DNA from: Gonatopus flavifemur
Taxonomy: Eukaryota; Arthropoda; Insecta; Hymenoptera; Dryinidae
DNA length: 64,000 bases
Direction: 5' to 3'
Assembly: GCA_018340375.1 (NCBI GenBank)
Contig: JAFFJZ010000020.1
Location: 3,844,001-3,908,000, forward strand
The notes under the pieces are model-generated. The model was not told the origin of the DNA and made no database searches. It saw nothing but the letters and a program-made list of their open reading frames with translations. Shown here piece by piece: positions 21,552-32,440 of this stretch (within the stretch, counting starts at the first letter, position 1; each line of letters opens with the position of its first letter). The position numbers were made by a program, and so were the translations under genes.

Positions 21552-22053
21552 CATGACGTGATTTTCATTGACTACCTGGAAAAAGGTCAATCGATCAACA
21601 GTGATTATTATATGGACTTGTTGGTACGTTTGAAGGTGGAGATCGCAGCAAAACGACCGCACATGAAGAAGAAGAAAACCCTTTTTCACCAAGACAATGC
21701 ACCATGTCACAAGTCCATGAAAACAATGGCAAAATTCAACGAGTTGGGCTTTGATTTGCTTCCCCACCCCCCGTATTCGCCAGATTTAGCCCCCAGCGGC
21801 TACTGGCTCTTTGCTGATCTCAAAAAAATGCTCCAGGAAAAAAAATTTGGCTCGAATGAGGAGGTCATTGCCGAAACTGAAGTCTATTTTGAAGCGAAGG
21901 ATAAATCCTTCTATAAACATGGTATAGAAATGTTGGAAAGGCGTTAGAAAGATTGTATCACTCTAAAAGGAGATTATATTGATGAATAAAAATGATTTTT
22001 GAAAAAAAAATGTTGTTTTCGTTGTTAGTCTCAGGACTTATTAAACGACGTGT

Positions 22054-22543
22054 TATGATCAGGTGAGTTTTAGAAGATAATGAAAAAATGTTCCCAATTC
22101 TAACTGCAATGCAAAGATTATGTACGCGTCAAAATTACCAATCTTTATTATGATGTATATTGATTGATTCGTATTGAATAAAACTCAAAATATCAAAATT
22201 GAAGAAAGGAACAAACATTTAAATAGTAACCAGCAGTAGAATTCACCAAAAATAAAAGAAAACGAAACAAAGCACACAATGCAAACATATGAATCGATTA
22301 TATCGTGTCTTTCATTTTCATCTCATGTTGTGATGAGTACTGTTTCATTGGGTGCACTATTCGATTGTTTAACTGTACAAAATCATTTATAAAATGAGAA
22401 TGAAAGCACGAATAAAATTCGGATAATATTCACATAACTCAAGAGAATACCAACATTCGAGGACGTTTTTTCTATCTAATTACTCGGAATTCAATTCATA
22501 AAAAAAAAAACCAAAAGTTCTAGGGAGTATTCTCCAAAACCTT
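22054..22543. other. No gene recognised
   Basis: AT-rich sequence between the mariner and the next MITE; no ORF or repeat of note. Confidence 0.4.
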
Positions 22544-22670
22544 CCCAGATAGCACAAAGTTCGTCGATGAATTCTTGAAGAACTTTTTTAGAACTCTAGT
22601 TCAAATGAACTCTAGTTCAAGTTCAAATAATGTTCTTGAAGAATTCTTCACGAACTCTGTGCTATCTGGG
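22544..22670. mobile_element. 127-bp MITE with CCCAGATAGCACA ends
   Basis: CCCAGATAGCACAAAGTTCG is matched by CGAACTCTGTGCTATCTGGG, with TT on both sides. The centre repeats GAACTCTAGTTCAAATGAAC-like palindromes. Links the CCCAGATAG and CCCTAACAGCAC end types. Confidence 0.82.
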
Positions 22671-23605
22671 TTACCTACGCCTGTAAAAAGCAAAAATTCT
22701 GAATTCCAAATGATTTGTTCGAAAAAAAGAACTGTCAATACGTTTTAGTCGGTTCCCTAACTTCCCTTGATTCCCCTGGCTTTCCCTGATTTTTCTTCGC
22801 TCCCCTGACTTTTTTGATTTCTCTGACTTTCCCCGCATTTCCCTGACTTTCCAGGTCAGTGTGAACCATGTATAATGAAGAGCGTCGTTTGAACCTGGGC
22901 GGGAAGCCGACGGCTAGGGAATTTTTAGTTGAATGAAACTCTGAACGTTGTGGCACCTGGCGGAAACGAGGCATACTACAGTGTAATCTCGAGAAACGGG
23001 GCTTGAAGTATAATTTAGAAGATGTTGGTATGAAATAATCATAGTACAGTGTACAGTATGTGTACATCAGTATACGCAAATATACGCGAGAGTTCAAATC
23101 CATTCAAATCAATCGAGTGTACGTTTAAAAAATATATCGTAAGTAATATAAATAACATGACCGTACACCGACAAGACTGTCTTTTCTTGTATGAATGACG
23201 ATAAATGAATATTAAAGAATGTATGTGACACAATGAGAAGTTTTCAATTCAACTGCAACCAGTAATTACAACATACAGTACCAGGGTATCACTGCATACA
23301 CATATACGCGCAACCACAAATCAAAGTTCCCTCGATTCGTTAAATTACATAATTAAACAATACTAGATTTTCAACTTGAAATCTAAAAAATTCTATGAAA
23401 GTGTTACATTATTCACCATTGAAAAGGAATGGTGAATCAAATATTGCAACATCAAAATCAAAAACAACATCGCAAATCTCTGGAAGTGAGGGAGAAAAAG
23501 AAAGAGGTTAGAAAACACCTCATTGGGATTGGTGCCAAATATTTCAGATTTACATGCCACCAATGAGACGATTCTTGTTAAACTTGTTGCAAAAAAAACA
23601 CGATA
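22671..23605. other. GSKIP upstream region; CCCTGACTTTCC-type simple repeat
   Basis: Positions 22750-22855 carry a degenerate repeat around CCCTGACTTTCC. The minus-strand 122-aa frame over it is low complexity and not credible as a gene. Promoter and 5' UTR of GSKIP should lie in the right part, but I cannot point to a TATA box or initiator. Confidence 0.4.
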
Positions 23606-23977
23606 ATGATAGAGGAAAAAGAGGACAAACTTTTGGATGAAGAACAGTGGAAACTGGAGGCGGAAGCGGTTATCGGTGACATCCAAAGACACGTCAAATT
23701 CGTTGGATTGTCCACTAAATTATGCAGTACCAATCGAACTGTCTATTTGAATCTAACGACATTAGAGGATAAAGACTATTGTTTAGAATTGTCGTCTGCA
23801 GGGTTTGGTATAGTGGGCTATCGACACGATGACACATCCAGTGTTGAGAATTCATCGGTTCAACGAGAATATTTCGAGACCCCTTACAGTTTATTGAACT
23901 CAATCAGTCCTCGTTATAGAGATTCCTTCGGCACCTCTCTGCTCGATAAACTTAAAGAACTGAGCGAAGAAGCATAG
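23606..23977 (+). CDS. GSKIP: GSK3-interacting protein (GSKIP), 123 aa
   Basis: GSKIP is a small cytosolic adaptor that binds glycogen synthase kinase 3 and modulates its activity. In vertebrates it also anchors PKA; as I recall, that anchoring site is not conserved in invertebrates. The frame is open from ATG at 23606 to TAG at 23975-23977 as a single exon. Residues 16-30 (LEAEAVIGDIQRHV) match the start of the GSKIP domain, YCLEL at 58-62 its central strand, and YSLLNSISPRYRDSFG with the following LLDKLKEL (94-119) the C-terminal GSK3-binding helix, including its spaced leucines. Length is close to the 139-aa human protein, the difference being at the N-terminus. I chose the first ATG of the frame; a short upstream coding exon cannot be excluded. 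Codon use and conservation stand out from the surrounding transposon debris. Confidence 0.93.
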   Translation: MIEEKEDKLLDEEQWKLEAEAVIGDIQRHVKFVGLSTKLCSTNRTVYLNLTTLEDKDYCLELSSAGFGIVGYRHDDTSSVENSSVQREYFETPYSLLNSISPRYRDSFGTSLLDKLKELSEEA

Positions 23978-24970
23978 GAAAATGATTTCCCCGTTTCTCG
24001 TCCATGACTTTTACATACAAAAAAGACCTATTTTACGATTAAAATAATGTGCCAAAAACAGGAAAAGTGCAATACCCTCGCGTACGGCCCTGGACTCGAA
24101 TTTACGGAAACAACCGAACGCCATCGAACTTGAACCGAAGATACGAGAGGACAATCGACAGGGCTGTATCTATTCGAAACACCCTAATGTTGTTTACCAT
24201 CCCAATTTTGTTTTCCTTTTTTTTTTGTTGTTCTGCTATCTATGTAGCACGACCGACACAGACCGATAAATAACTCCTCTCGTATTTTCTTATATACGTT
24301 TACCGCGTACCTGTACATATTCCTCGATTTTAACCTTTAAATCGTCCTGATAACATTACAAAATCAAGATAATATTGAAGGCAATATTTTTTACATAAAA
24401 TCATCAGTCGTACATGCATGTGCAAACGAGGGACTTCACAGTGACTGTCCAGTGATTCATACGGTTCATCATTCGATTCATCCTTAATCCCCTGTTCTTC
24501 GCGTTGGATTGCTCCAACAGAGACATTGCTGCCTGGCATCCCTGTTCAACGCGCGTGGGTTTCTCTCGTTCTAATACATCTCTGTACATACATTGTAAAA
24601 TGTCAAATACAAGCTGAGTTGCCAAGCAAGTGCCTCAAGTCCCAAGACACTACATGTCGTGTATGCGTGCGGAACCACCGAGTGCGTGTATATTCGAACT
24701 TCATACAAGTACCTTTGATTACGTGTCTGTCTTTATATACGATTATCTACACATTCTTTTAGGTTATAAAGCGCATAGCACGAGTTATCAAAGTATCGTG
24801 TGTGTGACTGCTCTGTCAATCCTTCGTCAATCGACCGGTGCTCGAATAATTGACACACCCGTGGATACGATGAGTGACACTGATATGATGATTATCGCTA
24901 ATCAGTGGAAAAAATAATAAACCATTCACGCAAGAAGACGAAACTTGGAGAACATATCATCGTCGTCAAG
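23978..24970. other. Probable GSKIP 3' UTR and intergenic sequence
   Basis: No further coding region recognised. The interval is less AT-rich than its surroundings at 24040-24180 and 24440-24880, and could hold UTR sequence of GSKIP or of a gene starting near 24971. AATAAA-like signals exist but none is decisive. Confidence 0.35.
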
Positions 24971-25022
24971 ATGCCTGAAATACTATTGTTTCGCGCTTCG
25001 CGTCATAAAATCAAAAAGAGAG
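24971..25022 (+). other. Candidate orphan first coding exon
   Basis: ATGCCTGAAATACTATTG opens a frame of 17 codons (MPEILLFRASRHKIKKR) that runs into a consensus donor (AGAG|GTGAGT) at 25022/25023. It is preceded by sequence less AT-rich than average. No partner exon in the right phase was found nearby; its phase fits none of the early TMCC exons except exon 4. It could be a 5' exon of an unknown gene or chance. Confidence 0.22.
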
Positions 25023-27203
25023 GTGAGTTTGATTCGAATTTCCATCATAATTTCTTCAATGAATGCCTCTTAATGTGGAATTTCTTTATATTCACTTTTT
25101 ACGATGTTTTAATTTTGAGTCATTTGATATTTTTGCAGATAAACTATAATCTATTATGAATTGAATATTCCGATGTATATTATGCAATTTCATTTAAGAA
25201 TTTTCTCAAGGCTTTTATGCAGATTTTGTTGTGGTATCGATATTGTTTATTTCTGAACTCGATACACATATGAAATTTTCTCCTAAATGCCAATGAAATG
25301 TGACACTTTGGGTACTTTGAGGAAATTTGATACAACAAAGTTTTTAAACAAGTGACGATTGGATTACTGAGAATCCAAAAATGCCACATAATTCTTAGAA
25401 TGATTTTGAGATATAGTATAAAGTAATCGATATATTTCCAATGACTTATCTTTTTCATCTACATTCCTTTGGAATGAATCGAACGATGACTGATGCGATA
25501 GAGAGAACATGGAATGCATATGCCATTAAATAATTTGTTGCAGATTTTATTGCTTTCTGAATATTGTCAGGAGAATCATTGAAAAAGTAATCACAGTTTG
25601 ATAAAACTGTTCTCACAAGATTTACAAACATCGTTTAGAGGAGAGAACGCATTGTATGTGAAATATTTTTTTTTATCATGAAATTCACAACAATTCTGTA
25701 ACCTACATGAGTCATACTTGACAGATTTTTTAAAACTCATAACATTTTTCTAAGGGAATATTTTACCCTACTTCTCATATTATAAATTGGGACATTTAAA
25801 ACGAGGCAACTTTTGTTTCATTCTGACATGAGCGTTCAAATAATACAATACTACTTTTGACTGGAAACAGAAACATTGGTTTGAAATATGCTTACTCACC
25901 TGCGAATGCTATAATCGTATATTCATATCCTAAAGAATTTCAATTACTCAATCAGTTGTGGAAAATCAAAACAATCTCTAAACTCACTATTACAGCATTG
26001 GCACGTGAGCTACAAATTTGTATTCAACTTTTTCATCATTCTAAAACAAAATAAATCATCGAAAAATGACACTTAAATATTCGAGGCATGTTACAGTACA
26101 TCAATAATGAATGTAGTTTTTATTCCATCGAGATATAAATAATTTATGATATCTCGCTAATGCTGTTATCGTTCTATTTACAACTGTTATCTTAAAGGGA
26201 TTGCATGATAAAACACTGCAGAAATATAAATTTTCCTGTTAACTGGATATATCTATTGATTTTTGCTTAAAATGACATTGAAAAGTTCACTACAGTGAGT
26301 AGAGATAAACACTTGGAAAAAAACAAGAAAGAAAAACATATGTTTCCCTGTAATGCAAGACCTCGTGTTCGTTCTTTCTGAGATTAGAAAGCGTGATTTG
26401 AATGTGGAAAAATATTCCTGTACAAGACAACCCCCGATGGAATCCGTCGCCTTCGCATAGAATTTAGGTGGAAAATTATTGGTGGATGGGGTAGATTGGT
26501 GAAGGAATGGCTGCTCGAGGGAAATGCGACATGGTGGCAACGGAGAAATATCAGGGTTGGCAAAAACCCGGGTTTTTTGGGAAAAGCCCATCCCACATGG
26601 GTTTTTTCAAAAATTTTGAGCTTTTCCGGATTTTTTCGAGTTTTTTCAATTTCTTATATAGTTTTCAAATTTCATTTGAAGTTCTCGAATACTCGATTTG
26701 GATTATGATTTCTTTTGCTGAAGACTTTGAAAATCATATTTTCTCATGTTCGCTGTTTTTTTATTTCTTTTTGTTACCAACAGTTCATGAATAAAATTAA
26801 ATAAATAAGGAAGCTTTGAACTTTCGCAATTATTGGAAATTGTCTATACTTTGGTTCTTCGTTATTCTTAAATCGTATAAAAATATTCCATTGTATGTTC
26901 CAACACCTGAATATAGAATTATACTGTAAAAAGCATTTATATTGTGGAAATTATAGGAAAATTTGTCCTCTTTCAATGGTAGATTCATTTTGTGGTCGTA
27001 AGGGAACTGTGTTTTCATCAGAAATAAGAAATTTTGTCCTTCTTCCAAAGGGAAATTCCCTTTGAGTTGTGAAATTCTCCAAAAAAATGAGGAAATAGTT
27101 TTCAAAATCATCGTGAAAAATTGTTCATCTAGGTAGGGATTAGGGAGCTTTCAATGAGGGATAAAACAATCAGCTTTTCACTTACTGGAGGATGTCTAGC
27201 AGA
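25023..27203. other. No gene recognised
   Basis: AT-rich, with no domain-bearing ORF on either strand. A short stretch at 26550-26650 with alternating AAAACCCGGGTTTT and CCCATGGG-like strings is palindromic but unbounded. Confidence 0.45.
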
Positions 27204-27543
27204 GACTTGATTGCCATTCCTTGGGTAAAACTTCACAATTATTGTTTACACTGTAAAAAAAATTTGTCGAATTCCAAACAAAAATGCTTGGAAATTTACA
27301 AACTTGGTTTGGAAAAATAATTTCCGAACCTTTTTTGTAAATTGCCGAACAAAAGTTTGTGAATTCTCAAAAAGACTTGATTGCCATTCCTTGGGTAAAA
27401 CTTCACAATTATTGTTTACAATGTAAAAAAAATTTGTTGAATTCCAAACAAAAATGCTTGGAAATTTACAAACTTGGTTTGGAAAAATAATTTCCGAACC
27501 TTTTTTGTAAATTGCCGAACAAAAGTTTGTGAATTCTCAAAAA
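27204..27543 (+). repeat. 170-bp direct tandem duplication across a MITE boundary
   Basis: GACTTGATTGCCATTCCTTG starts at 27204 and again at 27374, and the following 170 bp are nearly identical. Each unit holds about 45 bp of host flank and the first 125 bp of the MITE at 27249, so the duplication happened after insertion. Confidence 0.92.
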
Positions 27544-27666
27544 TCTTCGTGAAATCACAAAATTTTTTGAATGTTCACAAACTTTTGTTTGGTAATTCAC
27601 AAAAAAAGTTTGTGTAAAAAACTGCCAAACTTCTTTGGCAGTTTAGGAAGTATATTTTTTACAGTG
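27249..27666. mobile_element. CACTGTAAAAAA MITE with internal duplication, copy 1
   Basis: The ends CACTGTAAAAAAAATTTG and TATTTTTTACAGTG are flanked by TA. Length is 418 bp, or 248 bp after subtracting the 170-bp duplication, which agrees with copy 2 (249 bp) at 28030-28278. The arms carry AAACTTTTGTTTGG and CAAACTTCTTTGGCAG. Confidence 0.87.
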
Positions 27667-28029
27667 TAGGATATATATATAATATATTATATATATTATA
27701 TATAGTATTAAAGCTTTAAGGATATTAAGATATATAGCTCCCGTAGCTAATTTTTAGCTATATAAATAATAATATGGGAAAATTCTTGTTCTCATTCAGG
27801 GAGAACTAAAATGTTTGCGCACTACTCTGCCCGCGGATTTTTCATGAGGGTGAACCTAGCAGCGAGCTAGCAACCGATTAATGTAACTTTTTGATTGGAA
27901 TTGATTTTAACGTTTTTCATATCAGAAATTCATTCAGTGTCTTCCAACTATACGGTTTGGCTGCTCAAAAATTGGATAAAAGAATTCCATTACAAGTTGC
28001 ACAAATCGGCTGCTAACTCGTCGCTGCTA

Positions 28030-28278
28030 CACTGGAACAAAAGTACTTCCACAACAGCCAAAGACAGTTTGGCAGTTTTTTACACAAACTTTCTTTGGAA
28101 ATTATCGTAAAAAAGTTTGTAAATATCCAAAAAGTTTCATGATTTTACAAAGATTTTCGAAACTTTTCGAACTTTTGTTTGTCAATCCACAAAGAAAGTT
28201 CAAAAATTATTTTTCCAAAACAAGGTCGTAAATTCCCAAGCATTTTGGTTTTGAATTCAACAACTTTTTTTTACAGTG
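28030..28278. mobile_element. CACTGTAAAAAA MITE, copy 2 (inverted)
   Basis: In reverse orientation this matches copy 1 along its length: GGCAGTTTTTTACACAAAC, then AAGTTTGTAAAT and ATGCTTGG-type blocks. It is flanked by TA. The left end is more diverged (CACTGGAACAAAAG). Confidence 0.8.
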
Positions 28279-29022
28279 TAGCTTCACTCTCATGGATTTC
28301 TCATGACATTTCAAATGGAGTTTTCTTGGAAAAATTTTGATTTGAGCCTGGAATTTCCAAATATGAGCGGTGTTTAATTAAAAACAAAAAATCGAATATT
28401 CCGACGATACTTTCTGGCTCTCGAAATTTTCGAGATTATAGCCAAACAGGTATCACGAACTTTGAATCATTATAACCCAACAACGGTAAACTGCCGATTG
28501 ATTAAATTTCCTCCCAGAGATACTCTCCAATCCAATTTGGCGAGTGGCGTTAGATTCGAATGTCTCAGATACAGTATCATAAAAATATTGGATTTTTTCG
28601 AAGAATCAAAGAATGCTTATATCTCAGATCAAAATTTGCCAAAGGGAAGCTTCATTTCAAATTGCTCAAGGAATCCATGTGTAGAATAGTGTTCGGACGT
28701 TTTAGATCACCCTTGCTCTCTAAAATCTTCAGAGTGAGATTTCACTCCTTAGCCAGCCAGAAGTAAACTTGTCGAATTTTCGAGTTAAATGTTCACTCTT
28801 TTAGAATGATAACCTGAAGTTTGAGGTTAGAAACTGACAACCACTTCAATTCTACAGGGAATTTTTCACTCTAAAAGAGCGAGAGGTCACTCGCAACGAG
28901 TGAAAATCCCACTCACAGCTGACCAGCTCACTTCTGACATTTAGTGGATTGGAATGGGGGATTTTTCACTCTTTCAAATTTCAACAGTGTATAACACTCC
29001 ACACATAAAATCTCACATCCTA
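28279..29022. other. No gene recognised
   Basis: Positions 28700-28990 show repeated TTTCACTC and GAGTGA strings on both strands, suggesting an old palindromic element without clear ends. No gene. Confidence 0.35.
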
Positions 29023-29265
29023 CAGTGAAAAAAAATGTCTTCTAACCAAATAAATAATTTATTCGTCCTCTCTCCATAAAATATTTCTTAGGATTAATGA
29101 AATATTTAATCAAATCAAATAATGGAATGCTTGCCCAAAATAAATTGGTCTTCCAAATAAATAATTTATTCGCCACAAGTGATCAGTTTTTACATCTAAT
29201 TGAATATTTAATTTCTACAAATAAATATTTTATGGAGAGAGGACAAATAAATATTTTTTCCAGTG
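29023..29265. mobile_element. 243-bp MITE
   Basis: The left end CAGTGAAAAAAAATG and the right end ATTTTTTCCAGTG are flanked by TA. The interior arms pair over TCCTCTCTCCATAAAATATT and its complement. Confidence 0.7.
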
Positions 29266-30083
29266 TATACACTGAGGCATGAAGTATACTTGACCGAGGA
29301 AAACATAAATTTCATCATTCTCTAGGCTATGATAAATCATTTTAAAATGTACCTAATTCTGAGTCCAATTTGTTATCGTGTTTTTCGGGTTTTTCCAAGT
29401 AGGTTTTGATTAAAAAAACCCAGTGGGTTAGACCGGGTTGGGTTTCTTCGAACCGAACCTGTGGACTCAAGACCAAGAATTGTCTTGATCTTGTCTTGTC
29501 TTGTCTTGAAAATCAAGACAAGATCCAGACAAGACTTCAGTACCCAAAAGTCGAGACAAAATAAAGGCTAGGACCTAGTCTCGACCGAGAGTCTTGTAGT
29601 CTCGAGAGAAAATCTGTTTTTCAAAATGTTGGGATTCAGTTTATGTTAATAATGCATCAATATTTGACCATTCAATCAGTTCAGTGATTGTTTAATCAAT
29701 GAAATTTGTCATGAATGATCTCAATAATTTTTTTTTCTCTTGTTTTAGTGGACAATTCATTTAGATTCAGAATATGTTTCAAGTTTGATGGAAAACAAAA
29801 GTATTTACACCTATAAAATTATTGAAAATCGAACTTGAATAAAGATATTTAACATAAATAGTTCGGAATCATAGGAATGAGATTGAAAGATGAAAGCAGT
29901 GCAAATTTTTCCTGATTGTAGAGTGATGCTGATTCAATTATTCATCACTATCTGTCACATCAAGAAGATCATTTTACTTATGCGTGTACGACCCGAAGAC
30001 CCATTTCTATCCAATTTTGGCCCAGGTTTTCAAGTTCTGATCTTGATCGGATTGAAGTTGAACCGATTTTTTGTTCACATAGG
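29266..30083. other. No gene; short CTTGTCTTG repeat
   Basis: Positions 29470-29600 hold CTTGTCTTG runs and their complement CAAGACAAG. Related GAGACAAGAC strings occur at 38395-38490. The rest is AT-rich with no supported feature. Confidence 0.4.
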
Positions 30084-30379
30084 TACCCACGTAGACATTC
30101 CGGTACTGAGCCGATGGTGACGAACGGATCGGTACTGCAAAGGTATGGGCCACCAACGGTTGTCTGCCGATTGCGGATCGGTACTTAACCGACTTTATTT
30201 TAAGTTCGTATCGGTACGGGTTCGATATTTGAACCAACCGTTATTGACCACTTTTCCACCAATGTTGGATTAACAACGGCACAATTTTGATACGCAAGCG
30301 TTGGCCTCCAACGTTGATTCGGCACCGAACCAATGTGAATAAATATCTCGTATACTTTAAGAGAAGACTTGATTGGCCA

Positions 30380-30601
30380 CACTGAAAAAAAGGCAGGTCA
30401 CAGTTATCAAATGATATTCTTGAATATGACCAATCAAATTTTCGATAACATTAATTAAATATCAATAATATCTATTGAATATTCGATAATTATAAACATA
30501 ATTTATAAACATTATTGAATGTTCGATTAATGTTATCGAATATTTGATTGATCATATTCAAAAATATCATTTGATGACTGTTACCAGCCTTTTTTTCAGT
30601 G
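30380..30601. mobile_element. 222-bp palindromic MITE
   Basis: CACTGAAAAAAAGGCAGGTC pairs with GACTGTTACCAGCCTTTTTTTCAGTG at the other end, and the arms match almost to the centre (ATTCGATAATTATAAAC). CA on both sides. It sits at the inner left end of the element at 30086-31240. Confidence 0.85.
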
Positions 30602-30816
30602 CACGTAGAAGTGGACAAATGGTCCAATACCGGCCTGATGCAGGCTGCTAGTTTGCAACCGTTGACGGTCATCCTTTGATCCAATAGTAAATTTCACTCA
30701 AAATTCCCCCTAGTGCAGAAATTTTGATAATGCATTCAAAACCTTCCAAAGTTACAATAGCGCAAATAACGGTTGAGTAACAGTCGTTGGGAATTGAATA
30801 CCGATCAATACTAGTA

Positions 30817-31056
30817 CACGGAAAAAAGAAAACAGCAATGGTTACTGTGAGTCACAAAAATACATTGAAAATCAAATTCATTCTATGCAGTACTGCGTTT
30901 CCCAATCCTCATTACTGTCCAGTCAGCGTTGAGGCATTTTATTACAATACTCATCACTGTGATCGCGCTAATCCTCATTATCCAGGCGTGTTTTCATTTG
31001 TTTTTCAACCGATCGCTGTCATTCACAGTAACCAGTAGTGTTTTCTTTTTTCCGTG
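30817..31056. mobile_element. 240-bp MITE with CACGGAAAAAA ends
   Basis: CACGGAAAAAAGAAAACAGC is matched at the right end (TTTTCTTTTTTCCGTG), with GGTTACTGTGA arms inside and TA flanks. Confidence 0.87.
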
Positions 31057-31240
31057 TAGTATTAGTTCTCAATGTCGGAACTACACTGATTTCCAGTACT
31101 AATTGATGTTGGTAACCGGTACCGGATCAGAGTTATTTGGCGTTATCATTCCGTAGTCCGACCGACACCGGCCGCCAACGGTTGCACACTGGCAGCCTGT
31201 ATTGAGCCGGTACTGGACCATCCGTCAATTTCTACGTGGG

Positions 31241-31727
31241 TAGTTGGATAAAAAATGTATATTGTGAGATGTAGTCCTGAGTTGAATGATATTTCCATGA
31301 TACTAACATAATTTTACAGCACAATCACCGATTCTCCAGCTGGAACTTCGGAGGAATGAAGGTGAAGAGTAATCCCAGCATTTTCAATAAAATTCATATC
31401 GATGGATTTACAAAACTACACCCGTAACAAGTAAGCCCACCAATACGAATCCTATAGGAGATACAGGAAGCGGACATTTCTCCATCTCTTCTCCGTTGCC
31501 TCAACAGAGACATTGGAGAGAACGCGCGTATCTCCGCTCCCTATTATCCGATTAAAATGAAACTCTAACCATGCCATAATCATGGTCCCGTTTTTTTTGT
31601 GATCCGCAATATTTGACAATATTTTGAAAGCATGCCTAACTCACGTTCGTATCATCCGAATGCCATGGAACTTTGAGCATATTCAATTCACGAGGTGTTC
31701 GTTGCACGGTATGGATTTTAAGCAACT
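31241..31727. other. No gene recognised
   Basis: AT-rich sequence up to the left target duplication of the large palindromic element. No coding or repeat feature that I can support. Confidence 0.4.
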
Positions 31728-31869
31728 CAGAAGTGAACGTCCGTTACGCTGGAACAACCAAATGAGCAAAATCGAAAAAAACCTATATAGGAATTTGTCG
31801 CTAATTTGTCGCTAATTTGTAACACCAATCCCGAATTTGTCGCTGTTCGCGATTCCGAAATAATGAAGG

Positions 31870-31900
31870 TTGTGCTAGCGGAACCGTTCCGCTAGCACAA
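31870..31900. repeat. 31-nt near-perfect palindrome in left terminal repeat
   Basis: TTGTGCTAGCGGAAC joined to its complement GTTCCGCTAGCACAA around a single central base. A copy lies in the right arm at 37311-37341. The half-site resembles TTGTGCTGGCGGAAATTCCG inside each 174-bp unit. Confidence 0.9.
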
Positions 31901-32440
31901 TCTCGGTTCAGAGGGATGAGAAAAAAAAAAGGATTGCATAGGAATTTGTCGCTTTTTTGTCGCTCTCGATATACGTTGGAAGGAATTGAATTCGTTCATT
32001 GGTTGCTGAGATATTTAATATTTTAAGTTTGAGGATTGAAATATTGAATTCCAGCGAAATTCGGTGGAAGAATATGATGGTCAAAGGCATATTGACGCAA
32101 TACAAAATGCAGACAGATGTGCAGGGGATGACGTTGGGACTACAATCCGAAGAAAACGGTTACATGAATGTTACATCGAGATTACGAAACGTAAAATGGA
32201 AATTACGTAACACGGTAATCAAATGCCGTCAGGATTTCCAACTGATTCACGTGACGATACGAGGAACAATATGACAATTGCGAATGAATTTGGAGGATAT
32301 ATACCATATGTCACAATCATGTAACATACAGGTAATGAGCTGGTTTACAGGATTTTCTGCCACTGATATATATGTTATATATAAGAGTCACGCAAAAAAA
32401 TCGAACATTCTTTGTTTACCTGTCTCTTATGGAAATCTCT

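Larger units (their letters stand above)
17620..21947 (+). pseudogene. Mariner transposase, split by insertions
   Basis: The first 16 codons (MEKSEFHVLIKYCFSM, 17620-17669) are followed after a 3.2-kb insertion by GKNTVEAQQWLEKRYP from 20903, so the N-terminus is contiguous once the insertion is removed. The first catalytic aspartate is present in VTMDETW (about 21308) and the second in FHQDNAPCH. The third, expected in SPDLAPSDYW, reads SPDLAPSGYW, so the triad is broken (D to G). An in-frame stop lies near 21098 and a 107-bp MITE interrupts the gene at 21445. Family: DD34D mariner. Long dead. Confidence 0.9.
17203..22053 (+). mobile_element. Mariner element hosting a deep nest of insertions
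   Basis: The left end (CATCGTTCAATAAGTCCCGAG near 17203) pairs with the right end (CTCAGGACTTATTAAACGAC to 22053), with TA on each side. Removing later insertions (17344-17588, 17670-20898, 21445-21551) leaves roughly 1.3 kb, the normal mariner size, with a plus-strand transposase pseudogene. It is unrelated in sequence to the other two mariners in the window. Confidence 0.88.
30086..31240. mobile_element. Composite TIR element with CCCACGTAGA ends
   Basis: CCCACGTAGACATTCCGGTAC at the left and the inverted CAATTTCTACGTGGG at the right are flanked by TA. A second left-type end (CACGTAGAAGTGGACAAATG, then about 70 bp matching the right arm, with CAACCGTTG) starts at about 30601, so two related elements, or an internally rearranged one, are present. 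Two unrelated MITEs lie inside. Confidence 0.68.

Noticed and set aside
22735..23103. 122-aa minus-strand frame near GSKIP
   Set aside because: Half of it is the translation of a CCCTGACTTTCC-type simple repeat; no sign of a real protein.
23606..23977. GSKIP as a processed retrocopy because it is single-exon
   Set aside because: The frame is intact with conserved motifs, and no poly-A tail or target duplication is visible. A short coding region in one exon is plausible for this gene.
31999..32274. 91-aa frame in the terminal arm of the large palindrome (also mirrored at 37027-37212)
   Set aside because: The mirrored copy ends earlier, the sequence lacks transposase features, and it lies in a non-coding inverted arm.
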